Of a stretch of DNA of 64,000 bases, positions 17,588-27,143 are shown piece after piece. A program made the translations under genes and the position numbers. Source of the stretch: Nemorincola sp044225795 (lineage in GTDB: Bacteria > Bacteroidota > Bacteroidia > Chitinophagales > Chitinophagaceae). Each line of letters starts with the position of its first letter. Position 1 is the first letter of the stretch. The notes under the pieces were generated by a model. It was given only the letters and a program-made list of their open reading frames with translations, had not been told where the DNA came from and did not search any database. The stretch lies in NCBI GenBank assembly GCA_044225795.1, contig JBGAIF010000002.1, positions 496,001 to 560,000 on the forward strand. Direction: 5' to 3'.

Positions 17588-19060
17588 TTGCGAGTCCCGG
17601 AGAAAATAGTACGCATTGCTGTCATCTTCACGTTGGCTTTTATGGTACTGTGGGGCTTCTCAATGACTTTCTTCGAGATCCGCCCATTCTGGGTAGATGA
17701 ATGGCGCATCATCTACAACCTGAAATTTAAAACCCATCGCGAGCTTTGGGGCCATCTTGATTTCATGCAGCAATTCCCCCGGGTGTTCCTGCAGATCATT
17801 AAAGCATTCACTTCCGCTTCACGCTATAGCTATACCGCTCTGCGCCTGCCATCATTCCTGATTGGAACTGTTGTTATTTTCTTTTGCTGGCACCTGATGA
17901 ATAAGATATACAACAAACAAAACACAGGCCGTTTCCTGTTTGTTCTTATCCTGGTATCCGCCTGTCCGTTTACAGACTACTATGTCCAGATCAAGCATTA
18001 CACAATGGAAATGCTGATGGCACTGCTGGCCTTGTGGCAATTCATAGAGCTGGCATCCATAGAATTAGGAAAAGACCTTAAAAAATATTCAGTGCTCTTT
18101 GCCAGTCTTTTTATAGCACCATTTTTCAGCTATACTTACCCCATTGCTATCTTACCGGCATACATTATTCTTGCGAGTAGCCTTACCTGGAAAAACTGCA
18201 GCAAAATACTCCCACCTCTTTTCTTTGGCCTTGTGGGTATTGGTTCGGCATTCTTTCTGGATGGGATAGATCTCCTGTATGACAATAGCATGCACGATTT
18301 CTGGGCACATCTTATGGTTCACGACAGCCGTTTCTTCATGAATTTTTACAACCTGTTCGCGCAGGTAGGCGCCGGCGTTGTTTACTGGTACCTGTTTGGC
18401 ATACTTGGCATTGTTTCTTTCGTTTTTGGCGCCATACAGACCATTAAAAAATTTCGTGAAAGGCAACTTACGGTGCAGCAACTACTAGTAGCCTACAGCA
18501 CACTGCTGATCTTCCTTGTGGCGGCCATGTCATTCCTGGGAAAACTACCGATGGGAGAGCCAAGGCTAAATGCATTTACGATCCCCTCCATAGCTGTACT
18601 TATCATATTCTTGCTCAGCAAATTAAACAGAGAACAAAGGACGCAGAAGGTATCCACCATTCTTCTATTCCTGCTGTTTGCAGGTACCATTGGCAACATT
18701 TACAGTACATTCTTTGCGAGTTTTACCCGCCCTGAGTATGCGAAGCAAATGAACATTTACCGTGCAACACAGAACGCCATAAGTGTGGCACAGGACAGCA
18801 CACTTCCGATATTTGTAACACCGGGTGTGGCATGGCCATATGATAAGACGCCTAACCTGCCGCTAAACGGCAATGTGCCGGGCGGCTGGGTACTGAAAAC
18901 TTTCCCGGCATATAATGTTGTCAGAGAGATAGAAGTAATAGATATTGATAGCACAGCCGGATTCTACTACAACGCTCCGGCAAACGTGAATGGCTATTAT
19001 GTCAATGTGTCAAAAGCAATGGTCGGCGATGGGATCAATTACAGGATACTGACCAAATAA
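17588..19060 (+). CDS. GT-C-fold membrane glycosyltransferase-like protein (family 39/83 type)
   Basis: A 490-residue polytopic membrane protein with about ten hydrophobic segments. After the first segment comes the acidic WVDEWR motif in an outside loop, as in dolichyl- or undecaprenyl-phosphate-sugar-dependent transferases (PMT/ArnT-like), where an Asp or Glu there is catalytic. The sugar and acceptor are unknown. The start is a TTG at 17588, because the next ATG would cut the first membrane segment. It directly follows the arginase gene and abuts the end of convergent tamB (stops at 19060/19061). Confidence 0.65.
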   Translation: MRVPEKIVRIAVIFTLAFMVLWGFSMTFFEIRPFWVDEWRIIYNLKFKTHRELWGHLDFMQQFPRVFLQIIKAFTSASRYSYTALRLPSFLIGTVVIFFCWHLMNKIYNKQNTGRFLFVLILVSACPFTDYYVQIKHYTMEMLMALLALWQFIELASIELGKDLKKYSVLFASLFIAPFFSYTYPIAILPAYIILASSLTWKNCSKILPPLFFGLVGIGSAFFLDGIDLLYDNSMHDFWAHLMVHDSRFFMNFYNLFAQVGAGVVYWYLFGILGIVSFVFGAIQTIKKFRERQLTVQQLLVAYSTLLIFLVAAMSFLGKLPMGEPRLNAFTIPSIAVLIIFLLSKLNREQRTQKVSTILLFLLFAGTIGNIYSTFFASFTRPEYAKQMNIYRATQNAISVAQDSTLPIFVTPGVAWPYDKTPNLPLNGNVPGGWVLKTFPAYNVVREIEVIDIDSTAGFYYNAPANVNGYYVNVSKAMVGDGINYRILTK

Positions 19061-22000
19061 CTACTCTGCCCTGGTCCTTCTTGCCGTATCTGCCGCGTCC
19101 TGTATTTCCTGTTCTTCCTTCTCTTTTTTCTTCGACAGGTAACGATTGCTTCTGAAGAACTCTCCGAAATTATCAAACGATTTTCGCCAGCTTACACCAA
19201 CACCCGTACGTGTGATATTCTGATCTATGGTCACATCATAATCACTGGTCCTGAATGCGGTAAGGCGCAGTCCGCTTGTATAGTTCAGCTTATACTGTAC
19301 ACGGTAATTGCCCGTAAAGTTGAACGACGAGTTCGCCGCGCTTGCAGTTCGCCCCCAATCAGATGTACCTCCCACTTCTACATCCAGCTTGTTATTGAAC
19401 AGGCTGCGGCTGGCAGCTACCTTCACCTGGTTCCTGCCTACGCTGCCAAGTGTCTGGTCGCTGTAATTATAGTTCGTGTAGCGAAGATCAATATTCAACT
19501 GCTTATCCCCTGTTAGCTTGTTCACGATATTTGTCAGCCCCGTTGACATAGTGCTCGACAACATCTGGCTCACATTGTTCAACCCACCCCTGGCAACGTC
19601 AGTAGATCCGATACCCTTGCCTTCGATAGGCATAAAGCTGTTGATCATCAGCAGAGCGGCAACCTCTTCTGTTTTTTGCCTGTCATCGCCATTGATAAGC
19701 ATCAGTTTGCGGTAGGCCAGTGTACTTTGTGAGTGTTTATCAGGCAGGTCCATATCAAATGTCAGCCTGGGTGACTTCAACTCACCGCTCATATGCAGCA
19801 ATACATCAACTATCTGCGGAGTCTGTGCATCCTTTATCTCATTGCTCTGCAGATTCTTCATATCATCACTGCTCAGCAGGTCAACAAGTTTTGCCTTTGT
19901 AGAATATACAGCATCAACATTAAGGCTTGTGGCGGAGAACGGCCCGTTAAAACTGATGGTGCTATTAGGCTTCAACTGGAAAACACGGTGTATAAAGAAG
20001 GACTTGAAGGTAATGGTATAAGTACCATTGTCTATACTGTAAACACCTGCGGTGTGCATATCATTATCAGACGGAATATCTATCTGTATGCGTCCGTCAC
20101 CACGGGTCATGATCTCATCACCTGTTGAAGGATCAAGTACTATGTGCATCTCTCCCAGCGTATTCAGGTTAGCATCAATATTCACATGTATCTTGAATTT
20201 GTTCTTGCGCACCACCTGCTCCGGTGATTTGCCGTATTTTTTAAATGTAACATAACTATAGGTCCCCATATCTCCGCTGCTGACGTAGGGAATATACATC
20301 TTCGACATTGCCGCAGGAGTGGCATTGTAGGCGTTAAGCCGAATATTATTGAATGGTCCCCTGATGGTAAATGAGTCGAGGCCGGCTATAATATTGCCGT
20401 AAAACAAATTATTATCGTTACTGCCCAGGTTCATGATCTCAAACTTCTTAGTGCGTATTGTAAGCCGCATCCTCATGTCCTTGAACATATTATGTGAGAA
20501 ATACCCGGTAAGCGATGCCGTGTTCTTAAAATTATCCAGCAGCGTAACGGTACCAAAACTGATGATTCGGTTATCAATGTGGACATTAGCCACCGGAATA
20601 GAATAGGTACAACCCAGGTAATCAACCTTTAGCCCCCCGTTACTCAAAGCCACATTACCATTGATGGTGGGCCTGTATGCCGCACCACCAAAGTTGATGC
20701 TGCCGTTCACCTTGCCGGAGAGGTGACTCATTACGCCGGCAAGGAAAGGCGAAGCCCACGACACAGGAGCATTATTGAATTGAATGATGCCGTCAAGTTT
20801 CTGATGAGTGGCGCTATCGAAAGATATATTTCCCGAAGCTATGACAGATGCATTGCCCCTGTAAATACCCGTCTGCGGATCAAGACTATATAACTTCCGC
20901 CCACCATCATAATTACCTATCAGATTCACCGTTCCGACTGTATCTGTGCCTAGTTTCACACCGGTGGCCTTAAGATTTGCTGAAACAAGAACCTCCTTGA
21001 ACATCTTTTCTATCCTGATGGTGCCATTCACGCGCCCGTCAGGCTGATACCCGGAAAGCCCTGCCCACGAACCGAATTGACCCAGGTCAAGGTTCTCAGT
21101 ATTTATCGCTAACGCTTTGTCGGCAGTTTGCAATTCGGTAGCCACACTAATGCGCTGCAATCCCGAAACCAGCGACAAGCCATTTACCGAAAGATAATTG
21201 TCGCTATATACCACTTTACTCCCCCCGGCAATATCCCATTTCACCTGGTTCATGTAAAACTGAGATGGCTTAATCGTGAGAAACAACGAATCCTGGTGAG
21301 CTATCACATACCCGTTCAGTGTTATGGAACTACTTGGATCCGGTGTAGTTGTAGCTACTGTAAAGGTTACGGAATCATTCGTTACTCCGGCAGTAAGGCT
21401 AAGCGAACCATTAATAACGCTATCACCGATAACTACATTCTCAATAGTTGTTCCGAGAGAAAGTGCCTCGAGATTTCCAACACCCTGAACTGATAGATTA
21501 TTCATATGGAAACTCCCAATGCTCCCTTTAGGTACATCGGCGTTCAATGTCAGTTTTTGAGCAGAGGTATTGAAAGAACCTGTTATAGTAGATCCGTCAA
21601 ACCCACGGAGCCTGCTCCCCGACACAGCAAGAACAGTATCAATATTTCTGGTGGCTATCGTAAAGTCGAAATTCTGTTCCGGTGCAAACTTATCCGGCGT
21701 TTTAATATAGTTAGGTAGGTAACGCGACAAGTAATACTGTACCGACGCCGGTAGATTACTGAGGCGGTAATTCCCTTTGATGGCGGCTGTAACATTATTA
21801 CTCTCCAGTCGCAATGATTTCCTTTCCTCCGCCCCTCCCGAATACATCAGAACGGAATCAATCGCGATACGCCGGCCATTCCGAACCATGTAAATATTGT
21901 TAAGCTTGGCATACCCGGAAAAGTTATCGATGTTACTTCCCGTGCAATTCAGATCAAAGTCAGCCGAACCCTTTATGGAATCTGTGACAATATTCAAAGC

Positions 22001-23821
22001 TTTAAAATTGCAGTTCATCAAATGTGCCGTAGCATTAACATTGATGTTCTTTCCGCTGAAGTTGATACCTCCGTCAAATTCCAAAGCAAGGTTAGGATCA
22101 TCTACCAATAAAGATCCGTCAAACTGTTGTTTAGCCAGTAATCCATGCGCTGTGATATTGTGATAGAGATAATTGTTTATACCAAGCTCTTCTATCCTGC
22201 TGTCAATATTCAGTTGTGCCTTCTCCATATTGAATGAAGACCCGGACACACCTGCACTTACCGTGATGCTTCCGAGCAGTGGCTGCTTTACAAGCGTCCC
22301 CAATTGAAATTTTTCAGAAATTACGGTACCGGAATATGCAGCCTTATTGCCGTCAAATCCCGGTATGCTCATTTTCATATTTGCGGTCACCGACCCAAGG
22401 CTGGTATTGAACATACCCTCAACAGAAAAATTCTCAATATACCCTTCATACCTGCCATGAAAATCTGCAAACAACAGACTGTTCATATCCACACCCGGAT
22501 TATCTTTAAGACCGGGCGCATACCTCATGATACCTACGTTAGTAGTATGTAACTCTCCGTTGGTGAACGTAATGTAGGTCTTATAAATATCCGGCAAGCC
22601 CTTCATCGTCACATCGCCCCTCAGCACAGAATTCCCATCGCTCACATGCAGATGTTCTGCTGATATATCGGCAACAGAACCCTTACCATCTCCACTTACC
22701 TGTAATACTATTGGCGGGAACGACTTTAGCTCCGGCGCGAAGTAGGCAATATCCCTCACATCTATGCTTGCATTCCTGATGTGGCCCACCATTACTACGC
22801 TGTCAATATAGTCATTGAAGTTCGGGAAGTGGCGGTAGTGCATCGAGTAGTGATCCTGTAACTTGCTGTAATTGGTCTCCAGGTATAGCTCATCACATAT
22901 CGACGCCACCGGCGACACTGTGATCTTACTTCTCATGTTCCTGATAGCGATACCGCTTCGCTCCTTAGCCTCCAGGTGCACCAGGTTACCATGTATGGTG
23001 TCCCCTCTTATAACACCGTCTTTTACATTTGCCGCAATACCGGTAACGTCAATATGATTGTAATCAAACTCGCCGGGCACGGATCTGTTATCATCCATCG
23101 CCAGGTGAAACTCACATTTCCGCAGCTCCACACGCCCCACATTTACCATCCAGTTGTCTGGGTTGAATGGCGTCATGTCAAACTCATTTGTCTTGTGCCT
23201 GCGCAGGTGCTTTGGTCGCCCCCCTGTATATTCCCTGATAGTGATACTCGCCTTCTGTGCCTCTATCTCTTTAATGTCTATCAGTTTCTTATTGAAATCC
23301 ACACCGTGTGCATCCACAAGCAGGCTTCCTATGTCATAATCCTGATCCTCACCCACCCACTTATCATCAAAGTGGAACCTCACATTGTTTAATTCCACCT
23401 TCTTCAGGTCTATCTCGAACGAAGAGCCTGTATCCTTTGTATTCTTTTTGCTGCCCGAACTGAATGCATCAGCGATAAAATCATAGTTCCAGTCTTTTGA
23501 TGATGCTGTGCGGTACAGATGCACGTAGGTATTCTCCACAGCAATGTAATGCAGAACCGGCTTATCCTTAAAAATGAACCAGTCCGATATTCTCACCTGT
23601 ATATTTCCGGCACTCACAAGTGTATCATTGGCCTTATCCTGTATTAGGACTCCCTGCAAGGAAAGGTGATTCAGAAAATCAATGCGGATCCTCGATACTT
23701 TAACCGTGGTTTTCAGCTTCTTAGACAAGATGTCTGTGGCCCTGCCGACAAGATAATTCTGTACCGGTGTCAGATTCACCAGCACAACAATAGTTATCAT
23801 CAGCAGCAGTATAGTTGCCAA
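19061..23821 (-). CDS. tamB: TamB: translocation and assembly module inner-membrane-anchored protein
   Basis: A 1586-residue AsmA/TamB-like protein: one N-terminal membrane anchor, then a very long beta-rich region that forms a groove across the periplasm, and a C-terminal DUF490/TamB domain (around GDMGTYSYVTFKKYG onward, with the closing LRYTNYNYS and VGVSWRKSFDNFGEFF). TamB works with TamA/TamL in outer-membrane assembly and, in proteobacteria, with phospholipid transport. The first possible usual start is TTG at 23821, but the frame stays open to 23866 and encodes LKRFLKILRFTL just before it. That basic stretch would suit the cytoplasmic side of the anchor, so the true start may be a rare codon such as CTG at 23854. 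Confidence 0.88.
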   Translation of the reverse strand: MATILLLMITIVVLVNLTPVQNYLVGRATDILSKKLKTTVKVSRIRIDFLNHLSLQGVLIQDKANDTLVSAGNIQVRISDWFIFKDKPVLHYIAVENTYVHLYRTASSKDWNYDFIADAFSSGSKKNTKDTGSSFEIDLKKVELNNVRFHFDDKWVGEDQDYDIGSLLVDAHGVDFNKKLIDIKEIEAQKASITIREYTGGRPKHLRRHKTNEFDMTPFNPDNWMVNVGRVELRKCEFHLAMDDNRSVPGEFDYNHIDVTGIAANVKDGVIRGDTIHGNLVHLEAKERSGIAIRNMRSKITVSPVASICDELYLETNYSKLQDHYSMHYRHFPNFNDYIDSVVMVGHIRNASIDVRDIAYFAPELKSFPPIVLQVSGDGKGSVADISAEHLHVSDGNSVLRGDVTMKGLPDIYKTYITFTNGELHTTNVGIMRYAPGLKDNPGVDMNSLLFADFHGRYEGYIENFSVEGMFNTSLGSVTANMKMSIPGFDGNKAAYSGTVISEKFQLGTLVKQPLLGSITVSAGVSGSSFNMEKAQLNIDSRIEELGINNYLYHNITAHGLLAKQQFDGSLLVDDPNLALEFDGGINFSGKNINVNATAHLMNCNFKALNIVTDSIKGSADFDLNCTGSNIDNFSGYAKLNNIYMVRNGRRIAIDSVLMYSGGAEERKSLRLESNNVTAAIKGNYRLSNLPASVQYYLSRYLPNYIKTPDKFAPEQNFDFTIATRNIDTVLAVSGSRLRGFDGSTITGSFNTSAQKLTLNADVPKGSIGSFHMNNLSVQGVGNLEALSLGTTIENVVIGDSVINGSLSLTAGVTNDSVTFTVATTTPDPSSSITLNGYVIAHQDSLFLTIKPSQFYMNQVKWDIAGGSKVVYSDNYLSVNGLSLVSGLQRISVATELQTADKALAINTENLDLGQFGSWAGLSGYQPDGRVNGTIRIEKMFKEVLVSANLKATGVKLGTDTVGTVNLIGNYDGGRKLYSLDPQTGIYRGNASVIASGNISFDSATHQKLDGIIQFNNAPVSWASPFLAGVMSHLSGKVNGSINFGGAAYRPTINGNVALSNGGLKVDYLGCTYSIPVANVHIDNRIISFGTVTLLDNFKNTASLTGYFSHNMFKDMRMRLTIRTKKFEIMNLGSNDNNLFYGNIIAGLDSFTIRGPFNNIRLNAYNATPAAMSKMYIPYVSSGDMGTYSYVTFKKYGKSPEQVVRKNKFKIHVNIDANLNTLGEMHIVLDPSTGDEIMTRGDGRIQIDIPSDNDMHTAGVYSIDNGTYTITFKSFFIHRVFQLKPNSTISFNGPFSATSLNVDAVYSTKAKLVDLLSSDDMKNLQSNEIKDAQTPQIVDVLLHMSGELKSPRLTFDMDLPDKHSQSTLAYRKLMLINGDDRQKTEEVAALLMINSFMPIEGKGIGSTDVARGGLNNVSQMLSSTMSTGLTNIVNKLTGDKQLNIDLRYTNYNYSDQTLGSVGRNQVKVAASRSLFNNKLDVEVGGTSDWGRTASAANSSFNFTGNYRVQYKLNYTSGLRLTAFRTSDYDVTIDQNITRTGVGVSWRKSFDNFGEFFRSNRYLSKKKEKEEQEIQDAADTARRTRAE

Positions 23822-24015
23822 TGTAAACCTGAGTATTTTTAAAAATCGTTTCAGGCTATGAACGCGTTATTATTAATTTCTTACAAATGTAATTTCAATA
23901 TTGCAGCTTACCATCCAATAAACTGTTAACATTGACGTGTTCAGGGGGATTCCTTTGTCGTAAAAATACATTTATTTTGAGCGTTATTCTACACGTATAT
24001 TTTAAAACAATAATA

Positions 24016-26130
24016 ATGAGAACAATTACTATTTGTACTTCTCTCTTAATGGCAGGTATGGTAGCAAACGCGCAAACGGGACCGGACTTCAAAGGCAAGT
24101 ATCCGCAGACCCGTAAGACTGATCAGACAGATGAATATTTTGGCACAAAGGTCAGCGACCCGTACAGGTGGCTTGAGGACGACAGGGCCGAAGAAACAAA
24201 GAGCTGGGTAGCCGAACAAAACAAGGTGACCGGCGACTACCTTCGTCAGATACCATTCCGGGACGCAATAAAGAATCGCCTCACAGAATTGTGGAACTAT
24301 GAGAAGTATTCTGCACCTTTCAGGGAAGGAGAATATACCTACTTCTATAAGAACGATGGCCTGCAGAATCAGAGCGTCCTGTATCGCCAGAAAGGAAACA
24401 GCGACCCGGAAGTTTTCCTGGATCCGAATAAATTCTCCGCTGACGGCACTTCTTCGTTGCAAGGCATAGACTTTACCAAGGACGGAACCCTCGCCGCTTT
24501 CCAGATCAGTGAAGGAGGTTCGGACTGGCGCAAAGTAGTGGTGATAGATACCCGTACCGGGCAAAAAGTGGATGACACACTCCGCGATGTAAAGTTCAGC
24601 GGCACCTCGTGGTTTGGTACTGAAGGATTTTATTACAGCAGCTACGATAAGCCAAAAGGAAGCGAGCTTTCTGCAAAGACCCAGATACATAAACTGTATT
24701 ATCATAAACTGGGAACGCCGCAAAGCGACGACAAACTGATATTCGGAGGTGAGGCCACGCCACGCAGGTATATAGGCGGCGGCGTAACTGAAGACGAAAA
24801 GTTCCTGGTGATCACTGCGGCAAATGCCACTTACGGCAATGAGCTGTACATACGCGACCTCACAAAGAAGGATGCGCCTATTGTACCCGTAGTTACCGGT
24901 TTTGATAATGAGCAGAATGTTGCTTACTCCGAGAATGGCATCTTATATATCGAGACGAACCACAATGCCCCTAACAGGAAACTGGTAATGGTCAGTGCAT
25001 CAGACCCGGCGGAAAAGAACTGGAAAGAAGTGATCCCGGAAACGAAATTCCCGCTTAACGTATCGGTGTGCGGCAGAAAATTCTTTGCACTCTATCTCGA
25101 GGACGCAGTATCTAAAGTGTATCAATACAGCCTTGAAGGAAAGAAAGAACAAGAGATAACCCTGCCCGGCCTCGGCACTGCAAGCGGTTTTGGCGGCAAG
25201 ATGGACGACAAGGATTGCTACTACACTTACACGTCATACGTATATCCGCCTACTATATTCAGATACGATATTAAAACCGGCACTTCTGTGGTCTATAAGA
25301 AAGCCGGAGTGAAATTCGATCCGTCGCAGTATGAGAGCAAACAGCTCTTTTACCACTCAAAGGATGGCGAAAAGATACCAATGATCATTACTTACAAGAA
25401 GGGCATGAAGCTCAATGGCAAAAATCCTGTTCTGCTGTATGGCTACGGAGGGTTCAATATCAGCCTTACGCCATCATTCAGTGTCAGCAACCTGGCGTTC
25501 ATGGAGAACGGCGGCATTTACGCGGTGGCTAACCTTCGCGGTGGTGGTGAGTATGGTGATAAATGGCACAACGCGGGCATCAAGACCAAAAAGCAGAATG
25601 TGTTCAATGATTTCATTTCCGCAGGCGAATTCCTCATCAAGGAAAAATATACATCAAAAGAATACCTCGCCATTTCAGGTGGCTCTAACGGCGGCTTGCT
25701 GGTAGGTGCCTGCCTCACTCAGCGACCGGATCTGTTCCGTGTTTGCTTCCCTGCCGTTGGTGTCCTGGATATGCTGCGCTATAACAAGTTCACTGCCGGT
25801 GCAGGCTGGGCATACGATTATGGTACAGCGGAAGACAGCAAAGAGATGTTCAGCTACTTGTATAAATATTCCCCCGTACATAATGTAAAGAACAAATGCT
25901 ACCCCGCTACTATGGTAACGACAGGCGACCATGATGATCGCGTGGTACCTGCTCACTCATTCAAATTTGCCGCTTCATTACAGGCTGCGCAGAACTGCAG
26001 CCACCCTGTGCTGATACGCATTGAAACAAAGGCCGGCCATGGTGCGGGCAAGCCTACAGATATGATCATAGCCGAGCAGGCAGACAAATGGGCTTTCCTA
26101 TTATGGAACATGGGCCTGACCTACAAATAA
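24016..26130 (+). CDS. prolyl oligopeptidase (S9 family), exported
   Basis: A 704-residue serine peptidase. A signal peptide (MRTITICTSLLMAG ... ANAQ) implies a periplasmic enzyme that cleaves short peptides after proline. The N-terminal segment and seven-bladed propeller (about residues 70-420) precede the alpha/beta-hydrolase domain. The triad is Ser557 in GGSNGG, an Asp in DHDDRVVP (about residues 638-641) and His675 in GHGAGKP. Positions match the classical enzyme closely. I chose the ATG at 24016 because it begins the signal peptide. A terminator hairpin follows at 26154. Confidence 0.93.
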   Translation: MRTITICTSLLMAGMVANAQTGPDFKGKYPQTRKTDQTDEYFGTKVSDPYRWLEDDRAEETKSWVAEQNKVTGDYLRQIPFRDAIKNRLTELWNYEKYSAPFREGEYTYFYKNDGLQNQSVLYRQKGNSDPEVFLDPNKFSADGTSSLQGIDFTKDGTLAAFQISEGGSDWRKVVVIDTRTGQKVDDTLRDVKFSGTSWFGTEGFYYSSYDKPKGSELSAKTQIHKLYYHKLGTPQSDDKLIFGGEATPRRYIGGGVTEDEKFLVITAANATYGNELYIRDLTKKDAPIVPVVTGFDNEQNVAYSENGILYIETNHNAPNRKLVMVSASDPAEKNWKEVIPETKFPLNVSVCGRKFFALYLEDAVSKVYQYSLEGKKEQEITLPGLGTASGFGGKMDDKDCYYTYTSYVYPPTIFRYDIKTGTSVVYKKAGVKFDPSQYESKQLFYHSKDGEKIPMIITYKKGMKLNGKNPVLLYGYGGFNISLTPSFSVSNLAFMENGGIYAVANLRGGGEYGDKWHNAGIKTKKQNVFNDFISAGEFLIKEKYTSKEYLAISGGSNGGLLVGACLTQRPDLFRVCFPAVGVLDMLRYNKFTAGAGWAYDYGTAEDSKEMFSYLYKYSPVHNVKNKCYPATMVTTGDHDDRVVPAHSFKFAASLQAAQNCSHPVLIRIETKAGHGAGKPTDMIIAEQADKWAFLLWNMGLTYK

Positions 26131-26153
26131 CAGGCGATAACGCGTAAAAAACT

Positions 26154-26183
26154 AAGGGCTGCACTTTTGTTGCAGCCCTTTTT
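26154..26183. terminator. rho-independent terminator between convergent genes
   Basis: A 10-bp stem (26154-26163 with 26171-26180), 7-base loop and T5 tract (26179-26183). It lies between the prolyl oligopeptidase gene and the convergent NlpC/P60 gene. Confidence 0.85.
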
Positions 26184-26201
26184 ATGTTTAACCAAATTCT
26201 T

Positions 26202-27026
26202 TTACTGTAGTCTGCCTATGCCGGCATAGGTCTTGCGCCAGTATTCCTCATTCAGGTTACTGATCATCACGCCGTTCGATGTAGAGGCATGAACAAAATA
26301 GTCGTTGGCGAGGTACACACCTACGTGTGATATGCGCTTACCCCTTATCCTGAAGAACACCAGGTCACCTTCTACAGCATCTTTCGAACGCTTGATGCGC
26401 TGGCAATTCTTGAACTGATCTACAGAGGTCCTTTCCAGGTCTATGCCATATATCTCCGAATAAAGCTTACGAGCAAAACCCGAGCAATCTATGCCATTCA
26501 CATCGCAGCCCCCCATCTTGTAGTCAGTGCCATACCACTTATCTATAAAGGCATACAATGCCGTATTATCTATTTCCTTAGGTTGCATCCCCAGCATTTC
26601 CGCATACTTCCTCACCACTGCTCTCGACTCAGACCTGGATGGCATCTCTTCTTTCGAAGGTACTTCCTTTACCGCCGGGTGCGATTCCTTATAGACATAA
26701 CCGGCTTTCGGATCAGCAGAGGCAATAACTGGTTCCGCGGCTATCGGAAGTGGCTTGCTTACAGGCTTAGGCTTCTCAACATATTGTCTGGGTTGTATCG
26801 CGTTGGCAGTAGCACTGCTTTTCGCATGGTGATCCATGTATATGTTGTCGATGAATTTAGGCTGGCGGGAGTACCTTCCGGATACCGGGTTAGGCGCAGA
26901 CTTGATAGCCGGCTTAACGGGTTTGGAACTTGACGACCCCGCATGCTTCGTCGTGTGGCAGCTTGTCAATAAAGCTACCAACGTAAAAAGACATATACTG
27001 TTCAGTGATCGTAAAACTCCCTTCAT
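26202..27026 (-). CDS. NlpC/P60-family cell-wall hydrolase lipoprotein (first paralogue)
   Basis: A 274-residue lipoprotein (lipobox LLTSC) with a Pro/Lys-rich linker and a C-terminal NlpC/P60 cysteine peptidase domain. The catalytic Cys is in NGIDCSGF, the His in ISHVGVYLA and the third polar residue in FVHAS. Such enzymes cut peptide stems of peptidoglycan, usually between D-Glu and the diamino acid. I chose the ATG at 27026: a perfect -7 element TACCTTTG (minus strand, plus 27045-27052) lies just upstream and overlaps the alternative TTG start at 27047. A close paralogue is encoded directly upstream on the same strand. Confidence 0.87.
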   Translation of the reverse strand: MKGVLRSLNSICLFTLVALLTSCHTTKHAGSSSSKPVKPAIKSAPNPVSGRYSRQPKFIDNIYMDHHAKSSATANAIQPRQYVEKPKPVSKPLPIAAEPVIASADPKAGYVYKESHPAVKEVPSKEEMPSRSESRAVVRKYAEMLGMQPKEIDNTALYAFIDKWYGTDYKMGGCDVNGIDCSGFARKLYSEIYGIDLERTSVDQFKNCQRIKRSKDAVEGDLVFFRIRGKRISHVGVYLANDYFVHASTSNGVMISNLNEEYWRKTYAGIGRLQ

Positions 27027-27143
27027 CTGCACATTTTGCTGGCGCAAAGGTACTTCACATTATGAAAAGAAGCAATTCTCCTTATCCCCTGACTGTGAAA
27101 AATAACCTAATATTAATGCCTGAAGGAGATTATAAATATATTA

